Made by a program: the position numbers and the translations under genes. The notes beneath the pieces were generated by a model that was not told the origin of the DNA, searched no databases, and saw only the letters and a list, made by a program, of their open reading frames with translations. This document shows positions 46,396-55,748 of a stretch of 64,000 bases of DNA, one piece after another; within the stretch, counting starts at the first letter, position 1; each line of letters begins with the position of its first letter. Source of the DNA: Marinomonas sargassi (GTDB taxonomy: Bacteria; Pseudomonadota; Gammaproteobacteria; Pseudomonadales; Marinomonadaceae); contig NZ_JAOVZB010000002.1 in the NCBI RefSeq assembly GCF_025716875.1, forward strand, positions 124,001 to 188,000, read 5' to 3'.

Positions 46396-48168
46396 TTAGT
46401 AGGAACGGACTTTAGGCGGGAAAGCGTCCATTGTTTTAGGCGCAAAGTTTACATCTCGCTTAGTCACTTTCTTGTCCGCTGGATGGAATAATGAATGCTT
46501 CAACCAATTTTCATCATCACGTTCAGTAAAGTCATTTCGAGCGTGCGCTCCACGACTTTCTTTACGGAATTCTGCTGGTATCGCAGTCGCTTCTGCAACT
46601 TCTAGCAAGTTTTCAAGTTCAAGCGCTTCGATACGCGCCGTGTTGAATGCTTCACTCTTATCTTCAAGGTGTAGATTCTCAACACGTGTACGAATTTCTG
46701 CTAGCTGAGACAAGCCTTTTTGCATTGCATCACCGTCACGGAATACACCGAAGTAAAGCTGCATAACCTTCTGAAGATCAGCACGAACAGCAGCAACACT
46801 TTCACCACCTGTGGATGCATTCAAACGATTCAAACGAGACAAAGCTTGCTCAACATTAGTATCGTCAGCATCAAGGGAGTCAAAACCTTCATCTAGGGAC
46901 TTTTTAACCTGAATACCTACAGAACGGCCAAATACAACCAAATCAAGTAATGAGTTACCACCTAGGCGGTTAGCACCGTGTACAGATACACAAGCCGCTT
47001 CACCACAAGCATATAAACCATCAATAATAACGTCTTCGCCCGCTTCATTCATAGCCAGCGCTTGACCACCAACATTCGTTGGAATACCACCCATCATATA
47101 GTGACAAGTAGGAATAACAGGAATTGGCTCTTTCACTGGATCAACGTGCGCAAAGGTACGAGACAACTCAAGAATACCAGGCAAACGTTTATTAAGCGTT
47201 TCTTCACCCAAGTGATCCAATTTAAGCAATACGTGGTCACCATCCGGACCACAACCACGACCTTCAAGAATCTCAAGGACCATTGAACGCGCTACCACGT
47301 CACGACCTGCAAGGTCTTTTGCGTTTGGCGCATAACGCTCCATAAAGCGCTCACCGTCTTTATTGATTAGATAACCACCTTCACCACGGCAACCTTCTGT
47401 TACCAAGGTACCAGCACCGTAAATACCAGTTGGGTGGAATTGCCACATTTCCATATCCTGCATAGGGAAACCAGCACGTAACGCCATACCAACACCATCA
47501 CCTGTATTGATGTGAGCATTGGTTGTTGATTGATAGATACGACCCGCACCACCTGTTGCAATAACAGTCGCTTTCGCTTTTAGGTAAACGGTTTCACCTG
47601 TTTCGATACAAATAGCGATCACACCAACAACAGCGTCTTCATTATTTTTAACTAAATCTGTCGCATACCACTCATTGAAGAAAGTAGTACCGCCTTTTAA
47701 GTTACCTTGATAAAGGGTATGCAATAACGCATGTCCTGTACGGTCAGCCGCAGCACATGTACGAGCAGCCTGACCACCTTTACCGAAATCTTTAGACTGA
47801 CCACCAAATGGGCGCTGATAAATACGACCTTGATCAGTACGAGAGAAAGGCAACCCCATATGCTCTAGTTCAAAAACGGCCTGAGGACCTACAGAACACA
47901 TGTACTCAATAGCATCCTGATCACCGATGTAATCAGAACCTTTCACCGTGTCATACATGTGCCAACGCCAATCGTCATTAGGATCATCACTGGCAATCGC
48001 ACAAGTAATACCACCTTGAGCAGATACTGTATGTGAACGAGTTGGAAATACTTTTGTTACACAAGCTGTATTCAACCCTGATTCTGTCAATTGAAGAGCT
48101 GCACGCATGCCCGCGCCACCGCCTCCAATAACAATGGCATCGAATGATATCGTACGAATATTTGCCAT
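46396..48168 (-). CDS. sdhA: Succinate dehydrogenase flavoprotein subunit
   Basis: A 590-residue SdhA. The FAD motif [15 protein letters not shown], the flavinylation region [15 protein letters not shown] (covalent FAD on His) and the active-site stretches [17 protein letters not shown] and [23 protein letters not shown] are intact. The length matches the family. The start codon overlaps, by TAATG, what would have been the sdhD stop. The membrane-anchor genes upstream are degraded. SdhA could still be made, but assembly into complex II would need another anchor. Confidence 0.97.
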   Translation of the reverse strand: MANIRTISFDAIVIGGGGAGMRAALQLTESGLNTACVTKVFPTRSHTVSAQGGITCAIASDDPNDDWRWHMYDTVKGSDYIGDQDAIEYMCSVGPQAVFELEHMGLPFSRTDQGRIYQRPFGGQSKDFGKGGQAARTCAAADRTGHALLHTLYQGNLKGGTTFFNEWYATDLVKNNEDAVVGVIAICIETGETVYLKAKATVIATGGAGRIYQSTTNAHINTGDGVGMALRAGFPMQDMEMWQFHPTGIYGAGTLVTEGCRGEGGYLINKDGERFMERYAPNAKDLAGRDVVARSMVLEILEGRGCGPDGDHVLLKLDHLGEETLNKRLPGILELSRTFAHVDPVKEPIPVIPTCHYMMGGIPTNVGGQALAMNEAGEDVIIDGLYACGEAACVSVHGANRLGGNSLLDLVVFGRSVGIQVKKSLDEGFDSLDADDTNVEQALSRLNRLNASTGGESVAAVRADLQKVMQLYFGVFRDGDAMQKGLSQLAEIRTRVENLHLEDKSEAFNTARIEALELENLLEVAEATAIPAEFRKESRGAHARNDFTERDDENWLKHSLFHPADKKVTKRDVNFAPKTMDAFPPKVRSY

Positions 48169-48497
48169 TACTTAATAATCCCCAAATAACTTCAACGTTC
48201 CACACAATGTAAATCACACTGCTAGAGCGCATACTGACTGAAAGAAAAAACCTGCAATTATGAATCTATGAAGCCAGCTTGATCTGCCAACAATCAAGGA
48301 TCCAAAATGCATACCTATAAATCAAATACCATTAATGAAAATAACTTCACCTTTGCTACCTAATGACAAAAAGCTCCACCGCTTATGCTCATAATCAAAA
48401 TAGACAATCGGTTAACCATTAATGGCGTTAGTACTTAAGTCCAGCAAATCGGTAAAAACACGACGCATTGACATATTAGTACAAAACCGTTTTTCAC
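48169..48497 (-). pseudogene. sdhC: Degraded, deletion-fused remnant of sdhC-sdhD
   Basis: No intact frame of 60 residues or more exists where sdhC and sdhD should be. In different frames, parts of SdhD are recognisable: KLFSLMVF (48347-48324, middle helix), RFIIAGFFFQSVCALAV (48267-48217) and IYIVWNVEVIWG (48214-48179, the last helix). The latter two are joined by a frameshift. The bases at 48435-48416 (AGTACT...ATTAATGG) resemble the SILHRISG codons of SdhC, after a possible GTG start at 48497. About 330 bases remain of an expected ~720, so a deletion fused the front of sdhC to the middle of sdhD, followed by frameshifts. Confidence 0.75.
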
Positions 48498-48586
48498 TTA
48501 CCGTCTCATAAACCAAAATACAAAATAAAGGCGACTATCCTTTATTTACCTTTAAAATAAAGGCGGTACGAAAACTTCGGAGGCTA

Positions 48587-48616
48587 ATTATAGACCAGCA
48601 AAAAATATTAAGACAA
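48587..48616 (-). promoter_or_regulatory. Predicted sigma-70 promoter for the sdh operon
   Basis: TTGTCT (48616-48611) and TATAAT (48592-48587) are spaced by 18 bases on the minus strand, about 90 bases before the likely sdhC remnant. It suggests that sdhA and sdhB are still transcribed. Confidence 0.5.
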
Positions 48617-48957
48617 ATAGACAAGAGCAGAGGTTTTCAATGATCGCCATTCAGTAAATGAATGTAGGCATAAGCCAAAACAATAATGGTACAAAATTAC
48701 AACCCAACAAAAACAACGAAAAAACCAAAAATCCCTATAAATCATACACTTAATAGTTAAATCCAAATCCAAAAAAAACATTAAGCCTAAATTTTTGTTA
48801 GTTTCTTACAAAATATGTTCTTTAAAATCATCTCAAGTCATAATTATCAAGATTGACTTTTGTACTACATAAACAGTATTTTTTCCGCACCTTCTAGAAC
48901 TAAAGAGGCACTTTAAGACCTCTAAGCACTAGAAACAGAATACGAAGGAGACCATAA

Positions 48958-50241
48958 ATGGCTGATAAAAAAGCAACACTTACAGTGGACGGGATCGATA
49001 AAACCATCGAACTCCCTGTTCTTTCAGGTACACTAGGTGCGGATGTTGTAGACGTTCGTAGCTTAGGCTCACAAGGTGTTTTCACTTACGATCCAGGCTT
49101 TATGTCTACTGGCTCATGCGAATCATCTATAACTTATATAGATGGTGAAGCAGGTGTGCTTTTACACCGTGGCTATCCAATTGCTCAACTCGCTGAGCAC
49201 TCAGATTACCTAGAAACTTGTTACTTATTGCTTTATGGAGAACTTCCTAGCAAAGAAGAAAAAGTAGAATTTGTTAAGACGGTTAAAAATCACACAATGA
49301 TTAACCAGTCTATGCACAAATTCATCGAAGGCTTTAGAAATGACGCCCATCCAATGGCTATTATGTGTGGCTTAGTAGGTGCATTATCTGCTTTCTATCA
49401 AGATCAAATGGATATCAGCAACCCTAGACATCGCGAAATCGCAGCATTCCGTTTGATTTCCAAAATGCCTACACTTGCAGCTACATGCTACAAGTACTCT
49501 AAAGATCAGCCTGTTATGCATCCTCGTAACGACTTATCTTACGCAGAAAACTTCTTATACATGATGTTTGGAACACCATGTGAAGAATACAAAGTGAACC
49601 CAGTATTTGCGAAAGCAATGGACAAGATCTTTATTCTTCACGCTGATCACGAACAAAACGCATCTACTTCTACAGTACGTTTAGCGGGTTCTTCTGGTGC
49701 CAATCCATTTGCATGTATTGCTTCTGGTATCGCGACACTTTGGGGGCCTGCTCACGGTGGTGCAAACGAAGCTGTATTGACTATGCTTGAAGAAATCGGT
49801 GATGTCGAAAACATCGATAAGTTCGTAGCTAAAGCAAAAGATAAGAGCGATCCTTTCCGCCTAATGGGCTTTGGCCATCGCGTTTACAAGAACTTCGACC
49901 CACGTGCAAAAGTTATGCGTGAGACTTGTGATGAAGTACTTGCTGAGTTGGGTATGTCTAACGACCCTCTTCTCAAAATTGCTAAGCGCCTTGAACAAAT
50001 CGCCCTTGAAGACCCTTACTTCATTGAGCGTAAGCTTTACCCTAACGTTGACTTCTACTCTGGCATCATCATGAAAGCGATTGGCATACCAACAAGTATG
50101 TTTACAGTGATTTTCGCTATGTCTAGAACGATTGGTTGGATCACTCACTGGAACGAAATGATCAGTGGGCCTTACAAGATTGGTCGTCCTCGTCAGCTTT
50201 ATGTTGGTAAGCCTCAGCGCGATTACCCAAGCGATAAATAA
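48958..50241 (+). CDS. gltA: Citrate synthase (type II, hexameric)
   Basis: A 427-residue citrate synthase condensing acetyl-CoA and oxaloacetate, divergent from the sdh operon. [46 protein letters not shown] contains the active-site His pair, and [15 protein letters not shown] gives the third catalytic segment with the Asp further on. GAAGGAG precedes the ATG by 7 bases. The long N-terminal domain indicates the NADH-regulated gram-negative type. It ends at a perfect palindromic terminator. Confidence 0.97.
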   Translation: MADKKATLTVDGIDKTIELPVLSGTLGADVVDVRSLGSQGVFTYDPGFMSTGSCESSITYIDGEAGVLLHRGYPIAQLAEHSDYLETCYLLLYGELPSKEEKVEFVKTVKNHTMINQSMHKFIEGFRNDAHPMAIMCGLVGALSAFYQDQMDISNPRHREIAAFRLISKMPTLAATCYKYSKDQPVMHPRNDLSYAENFLYMMFGTPCEEYKVNPVFAKAMDKIFILHADHEQNASTSTVRLAGSSGANPFACIASGIATLWGPAHGGANEAVLTMLEEIGDVENIDKFVAKAKDKSDPFRLMGFGHRVYKNFDPRAKVMRETCDEVLAELGMSNDPLLKIAKRLEQIALEDPYFIERKLYPNVDFYSGIIMKAIGIPTSMFTVIFAMSRTIGWITHWNEMISGPYKIGRPRQLYVGKPQRDYPSDK

Positions 50242-50252
50242 AGCTCGCAACA

Positions 50253-50293
50253 GATCAAAAAAAACCGCATTTAATATGCGGTTTTTTTTGATC
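50253..50293. terminator. Terminator after gltA
   Basis: A perfect palindrome with arms GATCAAAAAAAACCGCAT and ATGCGGTTTTTTTTGATC and a 5-base loop. It serves gltA on the plus strand and the convergent small zinc-ribbon gene on the minus strand. Confidence 0.92.
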
Positions 50294-50308
50294 TAATTAA
50301 TGCTCAAA

Positions 50309-50536
50309 TCATTCTTCACTTTCATCAATTTCGGTAACGGTAGATTGGCCACACTTCAAGCATTCACCTTCTATCCATACACGATCTTTACTCTCATACT
50401 CTTTGGGATTCTTCATCCCAAGGTCCACTTCAGCACAGTTATTACACCAAGTCTGCTGCAATAGGTCTTCTTGAACTTCTAAGGGTCTTGAGAAGAAGTC
50501 ACGTTCTATCACTTCTTCCTCTAAAAAATCACTCAT
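50309..50536 (-). CDS. Small zinc-ribbon protein, unknown
   Basis: A 75-residue acidic protein. Two CxxC pairs (CNNCAEV and CLKCGQS) about 30 residues apart suggest a zinc ribbon. It overlaps the downstream end of the DUF2066 gene by four bases, so it is translationally coupled. I do not recognise the family, and no function is proposed. Confidence 0.75.
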   Translation of the reverse strand: MSDFLEEEVIERDFFSRPLEVQEDLLQQTWCNNCAEVDLGMKNPKEYESKDRVWIEGECLKCGQSTVTEIDESEE

Positions 50537-51621
50537 TTAATCTCCCCAACGTATTGATAAGCTATCAAATTATTATCTTCAACTTCTCTGGTGGATGGCG
50601 ACTCTCTTACCAATAAACGATTCAATGAAATGCCATTAAGAAGCCTTTCTTTATCTCCATTCACTTCGAGCGAGAATCTAACGTTTTCACCGCTAATCTG
50701 TGCAAGATTAACACTTTTAACCACACCTAAAGCTTCTAAGTAAGATTGCGTCTCTCTCATAATGGCGTAATCACTAACGCCAGATACTTGGACATCAAGA
50801 ACATTAATGGAGTCTGACGAGCGAACCGCGGCATACCGAGAAGACAAAACTTTTGCAATGTGCACACTAGCCAAACCCAGCACATCATTCAGTGTATCAC
50901 CGCTCAAATCAAACCTTTCGGTCTCACCATTTTTCAATAAAACCAGTAAACCGCCAGATACTTTACCGACATAATTACTGATCTTTAACGCTGCTACAGC
51001 ATCTGTCTGATAACGTTCACTGGCTTTTAATATACTGTCTTCAAAAAAGCCCCACACATCTGTCGTCGATATAGTGCGTTGATCCTCATCATCTAACAAT
51101 GGTGCATATACGGGCAATCCAATAGCACCGGAAGCGCGAGCCAAGATGTTAAGAGCTTCTGACGGCGCTTTCGTTCCTGACAAAGACCTTAGACCATTAT
51201 CCTCATTCACTAGCCAAACAAGGGAAGATGGGCGATCACTCCCCCATACAGGCAAATTATTCTTTGACAAAAACTCATCTATAGAAGCCTCATAAAAAGC
51301 GACGCGTACCTGTTTACCAGCAACCAACTCGCCGTTTGACATCAAAAGTTCACTCAAAGAGGCCACTGAATGTTGAGCCACCCAAGTAGGCGCTTTAGAC
51401 TTGGCTTCTTTTAGTAAGTCTGCAGAAATTGCTACTTTATCCCCTGAGACCTTGACTAAAACCGACTCCACTGCCAAGCCAAACGCTTTTGTTAATATTT
51501 TATCTTCAGGTTCCGATGCCGGCAGTTTAATTTCTGCCTCATAAAGCCCAATTACAGGAACCGCATTCGATAATGAAGCCCCAAAAACACACATAAATAG
51601 TAAAAATATACGAAAATTCAT
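50533..51621 (-). CDS. DUF2066 family periplasmic protein
   Basis: A 362-residue protein with a signal peptide (FLLFMCVFGASLSNAV). The first part VIGLYEAEIKLPASEPEDKILTKAFGLAVESVLVKVSGD is the DUF2066 signature. The gene is regularly found divergent to purM in gammaproteobacteria, as here (115-base gap). The function is unknown. It probably acts in the periplasm or at the outer membrane. Confidence 0.85.
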   Translation of the reverse strand: MNFRIFLLFMCVFGASLSNAVPVIGLYEAEIKLPASEPEDKILTKAFGLAVESVLVKVSGDKVAISADLLKEAKSKAPTWVAQHSVASLSELLMSNGELVAGKQVRVAFYEASIDEFLSKNNLPVWGSDRPSSLVWLVNEDNGLRSLSGTKAPSEALNILARASGAIGLPVYAPLLDDEDQRTISTTDVWGFFEDSILKASERYQTDAVAALKISNYVGKVSGGLLVLLKNGETERFDLSGDTLNDVLGLASVHIAKVLSSRYAAVRSSDSINVLDVQVSGVSDYAIMRETQSYLEALGVVKSVNLAQISGENVRFSLEVNGDKERLLNGISLNRLLVRESPSTREVEDNNLIAYQYVGEIK

Positions 51622-51736
51622 AGCCCTTCCTTCGATTATTTCCCTATTCTACTGTCTTAATAGCAAAGAACCATAGCCCTTAAATATTACTATGCTAAAA
51701 TGCCCACTTTCTCCGTACCATGATAAGGCATAGGCA

Positions 51737-52795
51737 ATGACCAAGTCGAACAAACCATCAATTAGTTATAAAGACGCTGGCGTAGATATTAATGCTGGCA
51801 ACCAACTTGTTGAACGTATTAAAGGCGTAAGCAAAAAAACCCGTCGTCCAGAAGTAATGGGAGGCCTAGGAGGTTTTGGAGCTTTAACTCGTCTGCCAAC
51901 AAAATACAAAAATCCAATTCTTGTTTCTGGCACAGATGGTGTCGGAACAAAGTTACGCTTAGCGATGGATTTGAATCAACACGACACTATTGGTATCGAT
52001 CTTGTTGCCATGTGTGTTAACGATTTGGTAGTGGCTGGCGCTGAACCGCTTTTGTTCCTAGATTACTACGCGACAGGCAAACTAGATATTGATGTTGCTG
52101 TTGATGTTGTTGCTGGTATAGGCGAAGGGTGTTCACAAGCAGGTTGTGCTCTTGTTGGTGGCGAAACAGCTGAAATGCCTGGCATGTACCACGATGGCGA
52201 TTATGATCTTGCAGGCTTCTGTGTAGGCGTTGTTGAAGAAGCAGACATTATTGACGGCACTAAAGTGAAAGCTGGCGATAAACTGATCGCATTAGGCTCT
52301 TCTGGCCCTCACTCTAACGGCTACTCTTTAATAAGAAAAATCTTGGAAGTCAGTAAAGCAGACTTAGATCAAGAGATTGCAGGCACACCATTAAAAGACG
52401 CATTAATGGAGCCAACTCGTATTTACGTAAAATCCATTTTGAAATTAATGGAAAGCATTTCAGTAAACGCACTGGCACACATCACTGGTGGCGGTCTGTT
52501 AGAAAATATCCCTCGTGTATTACCTGAATCTGCAGCAGCAAAAATTGATGCTGATAGCTGGAAACGCCCCGCGGTTTTTGATTGGCTTCAAGAACAAGGT
52601 AATGTGGAACAAGAAGAAATGTATCGCGTTCTAAACTGCGGTGTAGGCATGGTGCTAGCGATTGACGCTGAAAAAGCAGAACAAGCTTTAGAAATTCTGA
52701 AAGCAGAAGGCGAAGAAGCTTGGATCATTGGCGAAATCTGCCCACGCGAAGGTGATAAAGAGGTTCTAATCTCAGACCTTGAGGCCCAAGCATGA
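51737..52795 (+). CDS. purM: Phosphoribosylformylglycinamidine cyclo-ligase
   Basis: A 352-residue AIR synthetase, step five of purine synthesis. [20 protein letters not shown] starts the N-terminal domain, [13 protein letters not shown] is the nucleotide site and [11 protein letters not shown] is the PurM hallmark. The C-terminal [16 protein letters not shown] is also typical. It is co-transcribed with purN, whose start overlaps the purM stop by four bases. Confidence 0.97.
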   Translation: MTKSNKPSISYKDAGVDINAGNQLVERIKGVSKKTRRPEVMGGLGGFGALTRLPTKYKNPILVSGTDGVGTKLRLAMDLNQHDTIGIDLVAMCVNDLVVAGAEPLLFLDYYATGKLDIDVAVDVVAGIGEGCSQAGCALVGGETAEMPGMYHDGDYDLAGFCVGVVEEADIIDGTKVKAGDKLIALGSSGPHSNGYSLIRKILEVSKADLDQEIAGTPLKDALMEPTRIYVKSILKLMESISVNALAHITGGGLLENIPRVLPESAAAKIDADSWKRPAVFDWLQEQGNVEQEEMYRVLNCGVGMVLAIDAEKAEQALEILKAEGEEAWIIGEICPREGDKEVLISDLEAQA

Positions 52796-53445
52796 GTTTC
52801 CCCGTCGTTGTCCTAATTTCTGGCAGCGGCAGCAACTTGCAAGCTTTAATAGATCAAAGCTTGCAAGGTAAGCTGGATATTAATATCTCTGCGGTCATTA
52901 GCAATAAAGCCCAAGCCTATGGCTTGGAGCGCGCTAAAGCAGCCAATATTGATACTCATGTTTTAGACCATAAAGCATTTTCTAGCCGTGAAGAATTCGA
53001 CAAAAAGCTACAAGACATTATCGACACTTACCAACCTAAGTTGGTGATTCTTGCTGGCTTCATGAGAATACTGACCGAGGGCTTTACCAAGCATTTTGAA
53101 GGCAAGATGTTAAACATACACCCTTCCCTGTTACCAAAATACAAAGGTCTAGATACACACCAAAGAGCAATCGATAACAATGAAAAGGAACATGGCGTTT
53201 CAGTTCATTTTGTCAGCCCTGAACTAGACGCTGGTGCCGTTATTCTTCAAGCCTCAACAGCAATTGAAGAAGGGGAAACAGCAGAGTCATTAGCGGCCAA
53301 AGTGCATTCCTTAGAGCATATAATCTACCCTTTATCCGTTAAATGGTTCAGTGAAAATAGACTTTCTTACGAATCAGGCAAAGCGTATTTTGATAGCTCA
53401 CCACTTCCAGAAACGGGTATTCGTTACCATAACGACTTGAAGTAA
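52792..53445 (+). CDS. purN: Phosphoribosylglycinamide formyltransferase
   Basis: A 217-residue GAR transformylase using 10-formyl-tetrahydrofolate. [15 protein letters not shown] binds phosphate. [22 protein letters not shown] has the catalytic His, and [15 protein letters not shown] the catalytic Asp region (the Asp lies in ELDAGA). The usual purM-purN pairing is kept. Following it after 14 bases is the DUF3108 gene, an arrangement common in gammaproteobacteria. Confidence 0.97.
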   Translation: MSFPVVVLISGSGSNLQALIDQSLQGKLDINISAVISNKAQAYGLERAKAANIDTHVLDHKAFSSREEFDKKLQDIIDTYQPKLVILAGFMRILTEGFTKHFEGKMLNIHPSLLPKYKGLDTHQRAIDNNEKEHGVSVHFVSPELDAGAVILQASTAIEEGETAESLAAKVHSLEHIIYPLSVKWFSENRLSYESGKAYFDSSPLPETGIRYHNDLK

Positions 53446-53458
53446 TTAAGGAGATAGT

Positions 53459-54175
53459 ATGGCAGCGCTTAAAATTTCCATAATAGCATTTGGTATATTT
53501 TTGAGCTGCCATACTAGCCTCTCTCATGCGTCTAATGCGCAGAAAACCGCCTTCCTTCCTAACTACACAGCCACTTACAGCACCCTTTGGAAAAAAGGCA
53601 TCAGCTTAAAAGTAAAAGGCACACAAACCCTAAAGAAGAAATCTGAATCTTTATGGGTATTTACCTTTTCAGCTAAGAACTTCTTTGCCTCTCTTTATGA
53701 ATCCTCCTCATTTCAAGTTACTGAAGGGCAAATAATCCCACAAGAATATGAATACAAAAGCTCTGTTTTCGGTAAGAAAAAAACAGCTCTTCTTACTTTT
53801 AACTGGGACAAAAACATTGTCCGTAATGACATTAAAAACAAGCCTTGGAATCTTTCAATCCAGCCAGACACTTTAGATAAGCTGTCGGTGCAATTACAGA
53901 TCCGCCAAGACCTAAAAAACCAAAAAGACATTCTTGATTATCAAATCGCCGATGGTGGCCGCATCAAAAACTGGACGTTCGAGCAACAGGGAACAGAGAA
54001 GGTAAGTACAAAAATAGGCGACATATCCGCTATCAAAGTCATGAGAACGGATAATTTGCACAAAGGTAAACAGACTTTTTTTTGGTTCGCACCAAAATAC
54101 GATTACTTATTAGTAAAGCTTGAACACAAAGAAGATAAAGAGCTTTACCAACTCAATATAGAGTCTTTAAAGTAA
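53459..54175 (+). CDS. DUF3108 periplasmic protein
   Basis: A 238-residue protein with a signal peptide (ISIIAFGIFLSCHTSLSHA, cut before SNA). The body (PNYTATYSTLWKKGISLKVKGTQTL, and later RTDNLHKGKQTFFWFAPKYDYLLVKLEHKED) matches the DUF3108 beta-rich pattern, a predicted outer-membrane-associated or periplasmic binding fold. The role is unknown. It follows purN by 13 bases with a good AAGGAG sequence, so it is probably the third gene of that unit. Confidence 0.85.
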   Translation: MAALKISIIAFGIFLSCHTSLSHASNAQKTAFLPNYTATYSTLWKKGISLKVKGTQTLKKKSESLWVFTFSAKNFFASLYESSSFQVTEGQIIPQEYEYKSSVFGKKKTALLTFNWDKNIVRNDIKNKPWNLSIQPDTLDKLSVQLQIRQDLKNQKDILDYQIADGGRIKNWTFEQQGTEKVSTKIGDISAIKVMRTDNLHKGKQTFFWFAPKYDYLLVKLEHKEDKELYQLNIESLK

Positions 54176-54186
54176 CAACAAGCACC

Positions 54187-54762
54187 TTAATACAACTGCT
54201 CTAGCGTATTCACGTTCAATAGCTCTTCTTCGTTTTCCCATAATACCGGTTGATAGCTAAACGAATCATAGAAAGCCATCACACTAAAGCGCTCGCTCTG
54301 CTCAAAAAACGTCACAAGTGCTTTCAACGCAGAATCAACAGGTAAAATTGCATGAAGCGGATGCTTTCCAGAAGAAGTGGATAAAAAGTGAATATATTCA
54401 GGGGAGTTCTTACAGGCTTGCTGCAATGCTTCAAATGCCTGACAACTAATAAGAGGCGTATCGCAGGGTGAAATAATTAAGTGAGTGCTAGAAGCAGACT
54501 TAAGGCAAGAAAATAGGCCTGATAAGGGCCCTTTACCTGAGGCCTCGCAAGCATCTTCAATTACCTTAAAACCAAGCGAGGCATAGTCACTAATATTTCT
54601 GTTGGCATTAATACAAAGAGATTCAGCACATGGCCGTAAGGCATGAGCTACATAGGAGACCATAGGCTTGCCTTGATAAAGCAACAAGCCTTTGTCTTGT
54701 CGCCCCATTCGCTCACCTTGCCCCCCTGATAGAATGGCCGCTGAACAGGAGTCAAAAATCAT
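54187..54762 (-). CDS. mobA: Molybdenum cofactor guanylyltransferase
   Basis: A 191-residue MobA, which attaches GMP to molybdopterin to make the bis-MGD cofactor that nitrate reductases use. The nucleotidyltransferase motif AAILSGGQGERMGRQDKGLL is at the N-terminus, and CDTPLIS is the second (metal-binding Asp) motif. It starts within the end of the YbiB-like gene (four-base overlap) and ends the nasA operon. This makes sense because NasA needs bis-MGD. Confidence 0.94.
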   Translation of the reverse strand: MIFDSCSAAILSGGQGERMGRQDKGLLLYQGKPMVSYVAHALRPCAESLCINANRNISDYASLGFKVIEDACEASGKGPLSGLFSCLKSASSTHLIISPCDTPLISCQAFEALQQACKNSPEYIHFLSTSSGKHPLHAILPVDSALKALVTFFEQSERFSVMAFYDSFSYQPVLWENEEELLNVNTLEQLY

Positions 54763-55748
54763 TTGAGTAGCTGTAGGTCACGCTTTGACCAGATTTCATC
54801 TGCCAACAATAAACATTCCTCATGGGAAGATACGCCGTATACTAAACCAGCCACAGAGGCGAGGGTCTGACGCACAGCTTGCTCACCAAACTGATCGATA
54901 TGTTCTCCACTCCAGTGATCCGTCAAACGAGAAAAATCTAGATTATCCTTTAATCTCTTATGCTCTTTCTCGGCCTTTGACCAGCTGGCCGCGTTAGACT
55001 CGCCGTTTTGCCATTTCAATAAAGTCACATCACGCTCTGGATTCACCTCAGCTTCACCATTGCCACCACGGAACACTAATACAGAAGCGTCCTTAAGTTG
55101 CTCACTCGCTTCTATGTGTAAGGTATCGTAACCTGGGTGAAAGACACCGTGGACACTGTGCTTCGCTGAGAAAGGGTTCATCATTCGAACCACAGTATTT
55201 ACTGGGGAACGCAGCCCAAGGGTGTATTTTAAATCCATCATTTCACTAAGCTTCGAATCGATATCTTCTAATGCAATATAGGAAAATAGGTGCTTATCAA
55301 GTGCCTCTTGCACATCATCGAAAGTATGGCAAAGCGGCAGTTTAAAAGCTTGAATTACCTGCTCAACAAAGATTCGATTCTCTTCTTTAAAAGCGTGGCC
55401 GTGCATGGCAACTCTAACGCCATTGTTAGCCAAGGCTAGCGCAGCTAATAAGAACCAAGGCAATTCATTTCGCTTGCCTGCATAAGCAGGCCAATCCAAA
55501 TCAACCTCGATGTTTACATCTTTCTTAGTTGCTAAAAATTCTCGTGTCGCACTTGTAAAACCAACCGTTTCTTCAACGGTTTCTTCACGAATACGTATTA
55601 ACATCCAAAAAGCCCCTAACTGTTCTGGTTCAACATCGCCAGAAAGTATGAGAGACATGGCATGGTGGGCTTCACTTACTGTTAGGGTTCGAGACCCTTT
55701 TTTTCCTCGACCTAATATTTTTACATATTGGGTAAACGCATTACTCAT
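54759..55748 (-). CDS. TrpD2/YbiB-like glycosyltransferase-family protein
   Basis: A 329-residue protein of the anthranilate phosphoribosyltransferase-like fold (family name 'glycosyl transferase family protein', as E. coli YbiB). The N-terminal helical bundle (SEAHHAMSLILSGDVEPEQLGAFWMLIRIREETVEE) and the alpha/beta domain are present. The Trp-enzyme substrate motifs (KHG in the GTGGD region) are not. YbiB binds DNA in vitro and is LexA-regulated. It lies between nasA and mobA with four-base overlaps on each side. Confidence 0.82.
   Translation of the reverse strand: MSNAFTQYVKILGRGKKGSRTLTVSEAHHAMSLILSGDVEPEQLGAFWMLIRIREETVEETVGFTSATREFLATKKDVNIEVDLDWPAYAGKRNELPWFLLAALALANNGVRVAMHGHAFKEENRIFVEQVIQAFKLPLCHTFDDVQEALDKHLFSYIALEDIDSKLSEMMDLKYTLGLRSPVNTVVRMMNPFSAKHSVHGVFHPGYDTLHIEASEQLKDASVLVFRGGNGEAEVNPERDVTLLKWQNGESNAASWSKAEKEHKRLKDNLDFSRLTDHWSGEHIDQFGEQAVRQTLASVAGLVYGVSSHEECLLLADEIWSKRDLQLLK

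Noticed and set aside
47987-48232. Minus-strand frame of 81 residues overlapping the start of sdhA
   Set aside because: Its first ~16 residues are the SdhD end and the rest is sdhA read out of frame. It is the frameshifted remnant, not a gene.
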